Assembly (NCBI RefSeq): GCF_000485595.1
Contig: NW_014578322.1
Span: 16,859-42,588, forward strand
DNA length: 25,730 nt
Source of the DNA: Priapulus caudatus
Taxonomy: Eukaryota; Priapulida; Priapulimorpha; Priapulimorphida; Priapulidae
Direction of reading: 5' to 3'
Below the pieces are notes generated by a model. It was not told the origin of the DNA. It did not search any database and saw nothing but the letters and a program-made list of their open reading frames with translations. Each line of letters begins with the position of its first letter. Within the stretch, counting starts at the first letter, position 1. This document shows positions 10,086-19,691 of the stretch, one piece after another. The translations under genes were made by a program, and so were the position numbers.

Positions 10086-10326
10086 CACGCAACTCTCACG
10101 TGGCTGTTAAAATACAATTATTTGCTAGAGCGACAACGGCACTCACGTGACTGATATCACGTGATCGGTAGCAACAACGCGTTCCCATTTACGTGGAAAC
10201 GGTGGTAATTGGTGCATGAATCAGTACTAATGGGGAAAAGATCAGCGTGATAGGATGGCATATGGTGTAATTCGAATATGGCACCTGCGTTGCTGCAGGG
10301 CTATGTGAGGCAAAATGTCGACCTAC

Positions 10327-10440
10327 CTGTTTCGCAGATGTAACCCGTATACCCAGCTAAGCAGCTACACGTGAAATTGTTGACGAGATCCGTGCACGTT
10401 CCGTTGTTTTGACATGGCGCGTACTCGCATTCGTCAACGT
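10327..10440 (-). CDS. EGF-like exon 17 of 21
   Basis: This 114-bp exon opens DVDEC. The first loop, CEYAPC, lacks the O-glucose Ser, one of three intact modules without it. The O-fucose motif C-QNNGT-C is present and coincides with an Asn-Gly-Thr sequon. A second sequon, Asn-Phe-Thr, lies before the fourth cysteine. It ends GYTGYICET. The donor is GTAGGT and the acceptor is TTTCAG. Confidence 0.93.
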
Positions 10441-10539
10441 CTGAAATATGACGTATAATTATTATTCATTTTGTTTTGAAAACAATGAGAACTAGGAAAT
10501 TGTTTCCTTACAATTTCATATCATATTTTACACTGGGTC

Positions 10540-10604
10540 ACACGCACGCGAGCACGCACACAGTCACACACGCGCACGCTCGCGAGCACACACACACACA
10601 CACA

Positions 10605-10676
<72 letters not shown>
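10540..10676. repeat. (CA)n microsatellite
   Basis: About 45 near-perfect CA units ending 22 bp before the exon 16 donor boundary. It gives GT-rich sense RNA. Confidence 0.95.
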
Positions 10677-10677
<1 letters not shown>

Positions 10678-10698
10678 TGGTATTTGCAATCTACTGAC

Positions 10699-10812
10699 CT
10701 GTTTCACAATTAATGCCCGTGTAGCCTTGTATACAAATGCACTTATAATAATTGACATGGTCAACGCAGGTAGCATTGTGTAGACAGGGCCATGATATGC
10801 ATTCATCTACAT
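10699..10812 (-). CDS. EGF-like exon 16 of 21
   Basis: This 114-bp exon opens DVDEC with O-glucose (CISWPC) and O-fucose (C-LHNAT-C) motifs, the latter overlapping an Asn-Ala-Thr sequon. It ends GYTGINCET. The donor is GTCAGT, with C at +3, which is uncommon. The acceptor is TTACAG. It lies immediately beside a pure CA tract of about 90 bp that starts about 24 bp into the downstream intron. The loop resembles exon 11. Confidence 0.93.
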
Positions 10813-10986
10813 CTGTAACAGAGACAATGAATCTTTTTTAATTAATTTAGAAATTAATTCGACTCAGAATGCGTCGAAAACATTTAGCAGCGTCTGTCTC
10901 GATGTATTTCCAAGAAGGAAAATTGTCATCGATAAGAATTCCCGCCATCAGAATGGAAAGTCATACTTCCTTAACACATTTCTCAC

Positions 10987-11100
10987 CAATTTCGCAGTTG
11001 GTTCCTGAATAGCCTGGCGTACAACGGCAGGTGTAGTAGTTCACGTCATCAACACATGTGGCGATGTTGAGACACGGATTGGAAGCACACTCGTTGATAT
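10987..11100 (-). CDS. EGF-like exon 15 of 21
   Basis: This 114-bp phase 1-1 exon opens DINEC, a calcium-compatible variant with Asn in the third position. The O-glucose (CASNPC) and O-fucose (C-LNIAT-C) motifs and GYSG are present, and it ends NCEI. The donor is GTGAGA and the acceptor is GACAG. The intron that follows in mRNA order is the shortest in the gene at 174 bp. Confidence 0.93.
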
Positions 11101-11515
11101 CTGTCATTCGAGTAAAACTAAATATACTGAACTAATATAACTTTTTAATTTCTAATTAACATCGCACATTACAATAAATATACATAAAAATAAATAAATA
11201 AATTATACGTATTATAATAAATGTAATAAGTGAGAATACTTATTTCCGTCCTGTAATGTCGTATCCCCGGTGCAAAAATACATCATCACTAACATTCCCG
11301 CGCGTTGCCTAGTTTCTATTCCCAATTAGTTTGCGTCCCGCTGGGAGCAGTCGAGCGAAAAATGGGTGTCGATGTCTGTGCAATTTACGACAAAAACACG
11401 GACATTTTAATTAATCATTAATTATTAACGGTTGGTTAATTACTCGCGTTCAATTAACGGCCGATTGAACCTGATACGTGCCGCGTCGTGCGTTCATCAA
11501 GCTAATACAGGTCGA
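11101..11515. other. A/T-rich intron, no gene seen
   Basis: The remainder of the intron between exons 14 and 15. An A/T-rich stretch (11150-11230, AAATAAATAAAT) is the only notable structure. Confidence 0.6.
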
Positions 11516-11834
11516 CTCACCTGTAACACACTCACCTGTAACAGTCTCACCTGTAATAGACACACCTGTAATAGACTCACGGTGATAGACACACCTGTAA
11601 TAGACACACCTGTAACACACTCACCTGTAACAGTCTCACCTGTAACACACTCACCTGTAACAGACTCACCTGTAACAGACTCACCTGTAACACACTCACC
11701 TGTAACACACTCACCTGTAACACACTCACCTGTAACACACTCACCTGTAACACACTCACCTGTAATAGACTCACCTGTAACGAATACACCTGTGACAGAC
11801 TTACCTGTAACGAACACACATGTAACAGACTCAC
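11516..11834 (-). repeat. 15-bp minisatellite built on a 5' splice site
   Basis: The unit, in mRNA sense, is TGTTACAGGTGAGTG with variants. Donor-equivalent positions fall every 15 bp from 11835 down to 11595, then one 14-bp step to 11581, then every 15 bp to 11521. Nineteen intronic copies keep ACAG|GT, of which thirteen read GTGAGT or GTAAGT. Two are broken (11820 and 11581). The first unit overlaps the last four bases of EGF exon 14, so the boundary itself was amplified. Confidence 0.95.
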
Positions 11835-11948
11835 CTGTTTCACAGTGATCTCCGGTGAAGCCCGGCTGGCAAACACAGGTGTAGGCATCGATCTGGTCCT
11901 TGCACCAAGCATCGTTCATGCATGGGTTGGAAGCGCATTCTATACTAT
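11835..11948 (-). CDS. EGF-like exon 14 of 21, followed by a reiterated splice donor
   Basis: This 114-bp exon has an unusual opening, D-S-I-E-C, so two residues of the calcium signature are replaced. The O-glucose motif CASNPC is present. The C2-C3 loop MNDAW lacks the O-fucose Thr. GFTG is present and it ends HCET. The acceptor is TAG and the donor is the optimal ACAG|GTGAGT. That donor is the first unit of a 15-bp minisatellite that repeats it through the next 315 bp of intron. The reading frame stays open into the intron as far as a TGA at 11497-11499. Confidence 0.93.
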
Positions 11949-12034
11949 CTAGCAACGACCAGAAAATCATCAGAATCAGATCAGAATCTAGGAAAACTCG
12001 GCTTCATATATCATTTTAGTAAAAGTCATTAACG

Positions 12035-12279
12035 TGTGTTCGTGTGTGCGTGCGTGCGAGCATGTGATAGTGAGTGCGTGCGTGTGATAGTGAGCGCGTG
12101 CGTGAATGAGTGCGTACGTACGTCAGTAGGTGAGTGCGGGCGCGTGATCTGTGTTACAACCTGATCTGTGATCTGTGTATCTGTGTATCGGTGTCTCTGT
12201 GTGATCTGTGATCTGTGTTACAACGCTACAAACTGTGTTAAGCAAACCCACATACACTCACGTACACACGCGCACACAT

Positions 12280-12320
<41 letters not shown>

Positions 12321-12385
12321 GTTTTTTACTCTCTGATACTGATATATATATATATAATATATATTTCTGATATATATATATATAA
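12035..12385. repeat. GTGC, CA and TA simple repeats
   Basis: GTGAGTGCGTGC-type repeat (12035-12140), CTGTGTATCTGTG-type repeat (12145-12225), CA repeat (12275-12318) and two TA runs (12341-12385). Confidence 0.9.
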
Positions 12386-12890
12386 TGTGCAGAATGGAAG
12401 ATGTATAGTAGGTAATTAACCCATCATTTGATGGGTTGCTTTTGCGACCAAAGTTAAGATTTTTGCGCACTGTTTCAACCGAAACTATTGGCAACAAAAC
12501 ACTAGCGTAACACTGTAGCTGATTGGCTAATTCTGTTCCTCGCCGTTTCTACAAATGCTGTCGTCGTAAATGATGAGTTAGCTTAGCCTAAAATCAGATC
12601 TGGCATGCAGGTGCCAATCTCCGTGCCACGTATAGTTGCATGGTATTTTAAGAAGAGCACTCAAGGCACTCAGGCACAGACATTTCGCTCACAATGGCCT
12701 TAATGATCTCCCTGTAAATTCGCACACTGCTGACGGCGGACTAATGAAGACGAAAATTTTTTCATTCACCTGGCGCGGGCGGACGTCATTGATTCGTCAT
12801 GATATGCGAGAGCACGGATGCGGGATGCAGATCACGGGAGACCCGCCCGCATATTCTCATTATGTTGTCGTGTGCTGCTGGTTGTGGGTG
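12386..12890. other. No gene seen
   Basis: Part of the 5.1-kb intron. A short hairpin with arms AACCCATC and GATGGGTT lies at about 12418-12437. Nothing else was recognised. Confidence 0.55.
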
Positions 12891-12895
12891 TCGTC

Positions 12896-13110
12896 TCTCT
12901 CTCTGCTGTGTGTGTGTGTTGTGTCGTGGGTGTGCGTCGTGTGTGCGTGTGTGTGCCGTGCGTGCGTGCAGTGAATGCGTTGGCTGGCGTGGTGTGCTGT
13001 GTATGTGCTTGTAGTGCTCCAAACTGTGTTATGTATGTATGTATGTGTGTGTGGGGGTAGGGGGGCGTGCGCTGTGTTTTCGTTGTGTGTGTGTGGGCGT
13101 TGCCGGTACG
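12896..13110. repeat. (GTGT/GTGC)n degenerate repeat
   Basis: GT-rich low-complexity sequence with TATG units, just outside Harbinger copy 2. Confidence 0.85.
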
Positions 13111-13904
13111 TGTATGCTTGAGTGACGCGCGTTCTCATAGTTATGGGTGGGAGTGCGCGCAAGCAATCAATTTTTCTTCATTAAATGGACTGCCCCTGCC
13201 ACACCATAGCGATCACCCAGTTGCGTTATGGTGCCGATAGAAAAAAATAGTGGTCATAAGTTGCGAACGCCAACTCACACGCAACTAATGGGTTTTATAG
13301 CGTTTGAAGTACGCAACAAAGACTCAGCGTGATTCGCACGGCACACAGCAGAGTAAGAGCGCCGCGTCAACCACATAGCGTATTGTCTGAAAACCTAATG
13401 AGTTGCCGTGTAAAAAAATTTTTATACGCACCAACACGCAACCCAAATCCAACAATTCACCTATCGCAAACCTATGGGTTGCGTGTAAAGTTGGGTGTGG
13501 GTTGCGGTGGGTTGCGTGGGGTGGTGCTGGGTTGCGAACTAAACTTATGATCCCCCCAAATATCTGCTAATCACCTGCGTCCTCGAGTTTAGCGTCCGAG
13601 TTGCGTGTGAGTTGCGTTGCAGAACTTACGAGTTGCGTTTGAGTCTGCGTTTCAAAACTTACAGTTGCCGTTGCGACCTGCGTGCTAGTTGCGAATATCG
13701 GTTACGTCGGTAAAACCTGTTATAACTCTGGTTAAAGGCCTCTACCGAGCCAGGTCCAGGTCCAGGTGCTCCCAGAGTCTCCAACTCCTCCTCGGTAGGA
13801 GAACCATTGACCGTGACTCATCCAATTTCATCACATCATTCAAATAATGCAGCCAGTCATTTCTTCTGATGAACTAGCATCGGGTTTCTCTACCAAATCA
13901 AGCG

Positions 13905-14180
13905 AAGAAGAATGTGGCCCAACCCTAGCAAAGCGCCAGGGACAATCAAGAATGTGCGTACATCAGCGAGGCCAGAGAAGATTCTGATGGTTGAGTGGCT
14001 TGCAGGGAGGAACTCCCAATGATGTTGGAATCCAAACTCAACGCCTACAAAGACACTGGCAAGAAGGCTGAAGAGGTGGGGCAAGATCAGGCCCAGACCT
14101 GCGCGACCCCTCATACGATGAGATCACAAAGGTGGCGCCCACTTGCAACGATGGTTCCGGTCCTTGGTGACAGCCATGTG
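13905..14180 (+). pseudogene. Harbinger ORF2-type Myb/MADF-like fragment
   Basis: Plus-strand frames give LNAYKDTGKKAEEV, then PYDEIT-like and LQRWFRSLVTAM segments, with single-base shifts between them. The series of a Tyr-Lys-Thr-Gly-Lys-Lys helix followed by a Trp-Phe-x-Ser-Leu helix is what the MADF/SANT-like DNA-binding partner protein of Harbinger transposases shows. It runs convergently with the transposase remnant. No intact frame remains. Confidence 0.55.
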
Positions 14181-14199
14181 AAGCTTGGAGCACCAAGCC

Positions 14200-14740
14200 A
14201 GGGCCAGGAGCACCACAGAGTAGAACCCCTTGTAGTGCTAATACATGGATCCACTGTTGGGGGGACACCTACTGCACGTGCTTCCCATCTAGGCACCCAC
14301 ATGCTATGGGAAAGTTCCACCTCTTCAGACAGTTGTCTGATATAGGCACGCCATCCCTCAGGAGTGGGTGGGGCGAGCGGTCTCACCTCCATTACTCATC
14401 AATGATGGGCTGCAGACCTCACGGACCACGACTGCAGATGGTGTTGGGTAGGTACTCTCATCCGTACTGCCATGGTCGAAGTACTTCGGTACCGAGGCCA
14501 GGTGCCGCAAAGTGACGTGCCAGGCTTCAAGCCCAGGGTCTAGGGCAACCTGTACTTGGTGTTTTTGCTTCGTGATTGCGAGGCAACTTCCGTAGGCAGC
14601 TCATCGGGTACATTTTGCCGGGGGCCATCCTCATGAAGTTCTTGAAGGCACCTTTGGTCCTCGTTCCGGAGCTCCACCATAAGCTGGTCCGTATGAGACA
14701 AAGTGAAGGCGGCCTGCTATCCATGGTCTAACCCACACTC
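14200..14740 (-). pseudogene. Broken Harbinger transposase (DDE region)
   Basis: On the minus strand, frames spell in order a FKNFMRMAPG segment (related to the FMRMPPEMYDEL start), fragments of the RHLASG region, then PPTPEGWRA, GCLDGKHV and HYKGFYSVVLLA. GCLDGKHV (around 14290) and the NYKGF-like motif surround the first catalytic Asp in HARBI1-type transposases. Several frameshifts and in-frame stops interrupt it. The remaining DDE residues and C-terminus are missing, cut at about 14.2 kb where the opposite-strand fragment begins. Confidence 0.75.
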
Positions 14741-15489
14741 TTCGTCTTTCTTCGCTTCTTTTCTTCGGGCTTCTTCTCCCCCTTCTGTTTATTCGTATTA
14801 CTGTATGTGTTGGAGTGCTAAATTGAGCCAGATTAAACTTGATGCTAATAACAGAAAGAGGTAGCTCCAATGTTGTCCCACCTCGGACGTCCACCAACAA
14901 CGGGACACGATCTAGAAAAGGCCGCACTATTTTGCCATTTCTCAACACGCATTGTAGCTACGCCAACTAACACGCAACTCACACGCAACTAATAGGTGGA
15001 TACGCAGGGGCATAGCGTGGGGATACGCTGGGAATACGCACAATAGGTTGGGGGGTACGCTAAACGCGGCCAAACAGGATCGCAACACGCAGGGTTCGCC
15101 AACATGATCGCAACAGGTACCAACACAATTCGCAACATGTACGCTACCAAACCGGGCAGCATACCTCAAATTTAGACCTGCGATCACCTGCGTTCATAAC
15201 TTATGAGTTGCGTACAGTTTGCCGATCGTGCTGCGATCGTGTTCGCTGCCGTTAGCGTACCTGTTGCGTCCCTGTTGCCGTATTAAATTGCATCGCAGGC
15301 ATCGCCAGAGAATTTTTGAACAGTCAAATTTCTGAACTTACTCTGCGTGCTGTCTGCCGATCACCTGTGCTTGTTGCGTTACTTCAAAACCTATAAAACC
15401 TATTAGTTGGGTGTGAGTTGCCGTTCGTAACTTTGCCACTATTTTTTATTCGGCCAACCATTACGCAATTGGTGGAATCGCCTATGGTT

Positions 15490-16690
15490 GACGGCCACTT
15501 TACGGTCAGAAATTTGAACTGTTCAATAAATTCTCTGCGGAATGCCTGCGTCAGATTTATACGCAAACAGGGACGCAACATGGCGCAAACAGGGAACTCG
15601 GCAGACAGGTACGCTACGCACGGAAAAGCACGACGCAACAGCTGATCGCACAGGTACCGCAACTCAGTACGTTGATGAACGCAGGTGATAGCAGGTTCAA
15701 AATTTGAGGTATGTCTGCCAGGCTTTTGTCTAGGTACATGTTGCGAATGTGTTGCGTACCTGTTGTGATCATGTGCGATCGTGTTGCGTACCTGTTGCGT
15801 TCTGTGCGCGACCGTGGGTAGCGTACCCCCAACCTAATGTCCGTATTCCAGCGTATTTCCCAACTATGCCCTGCCCGTACCAACCTATTAGTTGCGCGTT
15901 GAGTTGCGTTGTTAGTTGCGTGACTACAGCGGTCGATTGAGAAATGGTATTAAATAATGGGGCCTTTCTAGATCGGCTTCTGTTGTTGGTGGACCTCCGA
16001 GGTGACAACATGGGAGCTACCTCTTGCTGTTATTAGACAGTCAGTTTAATCTGCCGTCAATTTAGGCACTCCAACACATACAGTATAATAGAATAAACAG
16101 AAAGGGAGAAGAAGAAGAAGAAGAAGAAAGTAAGAAGAAGAGAAGAATTAAGAAGAAAGAAGAAGAGTGTGGGTTAGACCACTGGATTTAGCAGGCGCCT
16201 TGACTTGTGCGTCTCTACGAACCAGCTTCTGGTGGAGCTCTGGAACGAGACCAAGATGCATTCAAGAACGTTCATGGAGGCATGCCCCCCGAGATGTACG
16301 ATGAGCTGCCTACGGAGAGTATGACTTCCTCGACATACAAGCAAACACCAAGTACAGGTTGCCCACTGGACTTGCGATACTTTGCAAACTAGGCACAGCA
16401 ACTAGCACGCAGGTCAACGCAACTGTGTAAGATTTTTGAACGGCAACTCAAACGCCAAACTCGCTACCGCAGGTTGATCGCAGATATTAGGGATCATAAG
16501 TTACAGTCGCAACCCACACGCAACCCACACGCAACACACCGCAAACACCACACGCAACCACACAGCAACCCATAGGTTAGAATAGGTATGAAATTGACAA
16601 AATTGTAGATATTGCGGTTTAGCGTTGAGTGCGTATAAAAATATTATTTTACACTGCAACTCTAGGTTCAGCATACATGTTTACAGTTCG
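15490..16690 (+). mobile_element. Harbinger-related element, copy 3 plus inverted flank
   Basis: From about 15740 the sequence follows copy 1 in the same orientation to about 16690. The 15490-15720 stretch (GCAAC-type repeats with the CAGAAATTT block) is the inverse of 15240-15350, making a large palindromic junction with copy 2. Many one- and two-base insertions separate it from copy 1. A broken transposase start at 16190-16380 retains PEMYDELP and little else. Nested insertion or a head-to-head duplication are both possible. Confidence 0.6.
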
Positions 16691-16775
16691 CTAACCTCAT
16701 CGACATACGCATTATATTATCGACACACGCGTTAACTGTAACTCGCCAAGCAGTAGCGCAGCCGCACACACAGCA

Positions 16776-16777
16776 CG

Positions 16778-16816
<39 letters not shown>

Positions 16817-16826
16817 CACACACACA

Positions 16827-16857
<31 letters not shown>

Positions 16858-16934
16858 CCACACAGCACACACACACACACGACACACACTCACCACACAC
16901 ACAAAACACACACTCACACACACACACACACACA

Positions 16935-16974
<40 letters not shown>
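16776..16974. repeat. (CA)n microsatellite, interrupted
   Basis: A long CA run broken by single extra bases (CACCACAC, CACAGCAC) about every 20 to 50 bases. Confidence 0.95.
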
Positions 16975-17060
16975 CCATGATATCCGTTTGCGGCCCATTT
17001 TTGTGTTGAAGCATCGTTACGTCTTTTAACACGCCTTAATACGCTCAATTACAAATGTAC

Positions 17061-17179
17061 CTATTTCACGATCTGTCCCCCACGTCAGCCGGTGTGCGCA
17101 GGTACACGTATAGCCGTTGACCATTGTTCAACGCAGGTCGCAGCGTTTAGCAAGCGCGCGCTCATGCATTCATCAATGT
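17061..17179 (-). pseudogene. EGF-like exon 13 of 21, frameshifted (119 bp)
   Basis: The acceptor (GATTGCAG), donor (GTACAT), opening DIDEC and terminal GAAATAG are all those of an EGF exon, but the length is 119 bp, not 114. Compared with sister exons there are about two extra bases after the third cysteine, around the V-N position, and about three extra in the last loop. The second cysteine codon also appears altered (TTG context). The frame cannot be read through as it stands. It is either a decayed exon skipped without frame cost, because its introns are both phase 1, or an artefact of poor sequence accuracy in the 13.2-17.2 kb stretch. Confidence 0.75.
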
Positions 17180-17304
17180 CTGCAATCAAAACAAGTGTTG
17201 TCAATCGCACATTCCTCTATCGTCACGATATATTCACCCTTCTCATTTCTCTCATTCTCTCGCGTGTCTCTCTTCTCTTCCCCTCTCTCTGTTTATCTGT
17301 CCTT

Positions 17305-17388
17305 CCACCTTTCGCTTCACCCTCTCTCTCTCTCTCTCTCTCTGCTCGTCTTGACCTTTTTTTTGCTCTCGCCCCGATCCTGTGTGTG

Positions 17389-17452
<64 letters not shown>

Positions 17453-17491
17453 CCTATCTCTCTCTCTCTTTCTCTCTCCTCTCTCTCTCTT

Positions 17492-17530
<39 letters not shown>

Positions 17531-17565
17531 CTCTTTCTCTCCCTATCTCTCTCCGCCTCTTTCTC
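17305..17565. repeat. (CT)n tract
   Basis: CTCTCT runs separated by TTTCTTTCTC and CTCCCTATCT blocks. CTCCCTATCTCTCTC recurs at about 17450 and 17540. It lies in the intron between exons 12 and 13. Confidence 0.95.
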
Positions 17566-17622
17566 CATCTGTGTCATCTCCACCATCGCCTGAGTACGTA
17601 ACTAAATTCGTTCGTATAATAC

Positions 17623-17736
17623 CCGTTTCACAGTTGTATCCAGTGTACCCGTCCCCGCAGGAGCACGTATAATGATTAACAAGGTCGATGCAGGTGGCGC
17701 CACTGAGACAAGGATCGGATACACACTCGTCAAAGT
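17623..17736 (-). CDS. EGF-like exon 12 of 21
   Basis: This 114-bp exon opens DFDEC, with Phe in the position that is Ile or Val in most sisters. The O-glucose (CVSDPC) and O-fucose (C-LSGAT-C) motifs and GYTG are present, and it ends NCETG. The exon ends ACGG before a GTATTA donor. The acceptor is TTTCAG. It is the last intact exon before the frameshifted exon 13. The following intron contains a GA-rich sense strand (plus-strand CT, 17305-17560). Confidence 0.93.
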
Positions 17737-18334
17737 CTGAAAGGAATTACCAAGAGAATACATTCACATCTACAACAGTCTCTGCAACACACTCTCTATT
17801 CTGACCTGCGGGTTTTTTCTCCACTCTTGTGCTTCCTTTGTAAACTAGATATTAACTATGACTTGTACATTTCCTATTTGCCGCTGTAAACTGTATACAC
17901 ACGACTTATGCACAAATAAACATCTTGCATCTTGACATCTTGAACAGATCTGATAGCTAGGAAGGAAACCCGTGCTGACCAACGACTACCATGTACGGCT
18001 ACTACCAAGTCTCTACTCAAACGTGGTTCGAACCTCTTCTGAATACATTGCCCCGCGTGTTGATTGTGTGTAGACAATGATGACTCATAAAAACGCTCAC
18101 ACTGGAGTTGATAGATCGAAAACCCTACCACGTCATGGCTTCTAATTCAGTTTGCTACGCCTCTGAGTCGAGGATTGCTGCTACTAGTACTACCGGTGAT
18201 TGGTTACGGCATTGGCAATTGCAATTACAAGTGACAAATGAAGATGGAGAGTACAGAGATTACAAGTGGAGATGAGACGCGACGTTTTTCTTATAAGATT
18301 ACGCTGCGGCGCTGTTCGCGGGGTTTCTTCGTAC

Positions 18335-18448
18335 CTGTCTCGCAGTTGTCACCGACGTATCCCGGCATGCAGTCGCACGTGTAGTGGTTCACGTGGTCGA
18401 CACAGGTGGCGTTGTGATCGCACGGTGTGGACGCACACTCGTCCACGT
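18335..18448 (-). CDS. EGF-like exon 11 of 21
   Basis: This 114-bp exon opens DVDEC, with O-glucose (CASTPC) and O-fucose (C-DHNAT-C) motifs. The same loop contains an Asn-Ala-Thr sequon, so N-glycosylation could compete with O-fucose. GYVG replaces GYTG, removing the O-GlcNAc consensus. It shares [10 protein letters not shown] with exon 16. The acceptor is TTACAG and the donor is GTACGA. Confidence 0.93.
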
Positions 18449-18499
18449 CTGTAATACGAGCAATCGGTCCGTTTGTGCCACACGCCCACAAACACATTG

Positions 18500-18605
18500 T
18501 GGTAGGAAGGCGAGCACGCACAGACGCACGCGCGCATGCATATGTACACGTACACGCAGACGCGCGAACAACCTCAAGCACGCGCGCACACGCACGCACG
18601 CACAC
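18500..18605. repeat. CGCA/CACA low-complexity tract
   Basis: Degenerate ACGC and ACAC repeat shortly upstream, in mRNA sense, of the exon 11 acceptor. Confidence 0.85.
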
Positions 18606-19034
18606 ATTTTGGTATTAATGCTTTGCCATTCAGATTTTACCCCGCAATAAAACTATTCAGCAAAGCTTGGAACGAGAAGGAGCAGCAACGACTATTGCGA
18701 TAAAAGCACGCTTTTGCAGTAAAACTCGCCAACTTTTTATAAACGCTCAACCGCATTTTGTAATAGAATCAAAGCTGTAGGGAATTATTTTATGAGAAAC
18801 GCTGTCGATTTATGTTACAAATGTTTCGAGTTCTTTGAAGAACTACGTGTTTATTTGTCATTGCAGCAAAAATCACGCTTGCCACGGTTGCGAGTTCGTA
18901 TAAAAGCAAGTTCTGTTTTACAAACGCTGTTCTTGTGAAATATCAATAAGGCAAATACGATGAAAGTCGATAAGTCTAAGCGATGGTGAAACTTTGATTT
19001 AAGACCTCAACAAATGATGAATATGGCCACTTAC
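18606..19034. other. Intron, no gene seen
   Basis: Mixed A/T-rich unique sequence between exons 10 and 11. No exon or element was recognised. Confidence 0.55.
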
Positions 19035-19148
19035 CAATTTCACAATTAAGGCCAGTATACCCTGGCTGACAGGAGCAGGTGTATAAGTTAACGAGATCCA
19101 CACAGGACCCCTGATTCATGCAGGGTGCTGATATGCATTCATCGATGT
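19035..19148 (-). CDS. EGF-like exon 10 of 21
   Basis: This 114-bp exon opens DIDEC with O-glucose (CISAPC) and O-fucose (C-MNQGS-C) motifs, then CQPGYTG, ending NCEI. The donor is the strong GTAAGT and the acceptor is CTTGCAG. It is strikingly similar to exon 2 along its length, more than to its neighbours, which points to block duplication or gene conversion between positions eight modules apart. Confidence 0.93.
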
Positions 19149-19577
19149 CTGCAAGGTAGGAATAATGAAATAAAAGATATATGCAATACCAGGAGCACGG
19201 ATAGTTGTCAAGCCCTTTATTTGCGTATATAACACTTTATATCTTGAGGGTCAAATAAACATTATATATTCGGTTTTATTGCACGACAAAAGGTACAATA
19301 TCGCATATATGTGAATGGAACACGAACATAGTATTAGGCAGGGCTCTATTTAGCTGGCCAATTAATGCAACATATACATGCGTACAAATCATGTACACAA
19401 CGTGGTCGCAGTCAGTTGGAATTTCGCCAACTTATTTCTCGGACTAACTGCGATTATTCATCTGTGTGTGCTCTGATACGTATGTGAACTAACCGCGCCA
19501 CCTGTAGGAGCTTTAAATACATACGAGCATTGAATACGGAGGCGATACAATATGTCGACGCTCTACCGATTTCATAC

Positions 19578-19691
19578 CTGTTTCACAGATGGCGCCAGTG
19601 TAGCCCGGTAGGCACGAGCAGGAGTAGGCGCTGATATGATCACGACAGAGGGCGCCATTGCGGCAAGGGTTGGACGCACACTCGTCGATAT
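19578..19691 (-). CDS. EGF-like exon 9 of 21
   Basis: This 114-bp phase 1-1 exon opens DIDEC with the O-glucose motif CASNPC. The C2-C3 loop RNGAL ends in Leu, so O-fucose is not expected. It ends GYTGAICET. The V-N position is replaced by Ile-Ser (DHISAY). The acceptor is GTTTCAG and the donor GTATGA. It lies downstream, in mRNA order, of the second-longest intron (1481 bp), which holds the TATC/TA repeats and a telomeric-repeat cassette. Confidence 0.93.

Larger units (their letters stand above)
13200..15490 (-). mobile_element. PIF/Harbinger element, copy 2, with imperfect terminal inverted repeats
   Basis: The left end (about 13206-13330) and right end (about 15385-15490) are imperfect inverted repeats. 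Both begin CCATAG at the outer edge, followed by a GCGAT-type run and TTGCGT.ATGGT. Inside, on the minus strand, is a broken transposase. At about 13.9-14.18 kb on the plus strand is a second, Myb/MADF-like fragment. This convergent two-gene layout is the known Harbinger plan, but the middle is deleted. The element lies in the 5.1-kb intron between EGF exons 14 and 13. Termini are approximate and no target duplication was established. Confidence 0.7.

Noticed and set aside
11432-11848. Plus-strand 138-codon frame with PVTHS repeats, and the idea of a CRISPR array
   Set aside because: It is the antisense of the 15-bp splice-donor minisatellite. Units are contiguous without spacers, and the organism is eukaryotic.
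12418-12437. Short hairpin resembling a rho-independent terminator
   Set aside because: Bacterial terminators are irrelevant in this eukaryotic context, and an eight-base stem is expected by chance.
16668-17032. Cys/Val-rich minus-strand frames resembling cysteine-rich secreted peptides
   Set aside because: Translations of the CA/GT microsatellite, with no signal peptide or cysteine framework.
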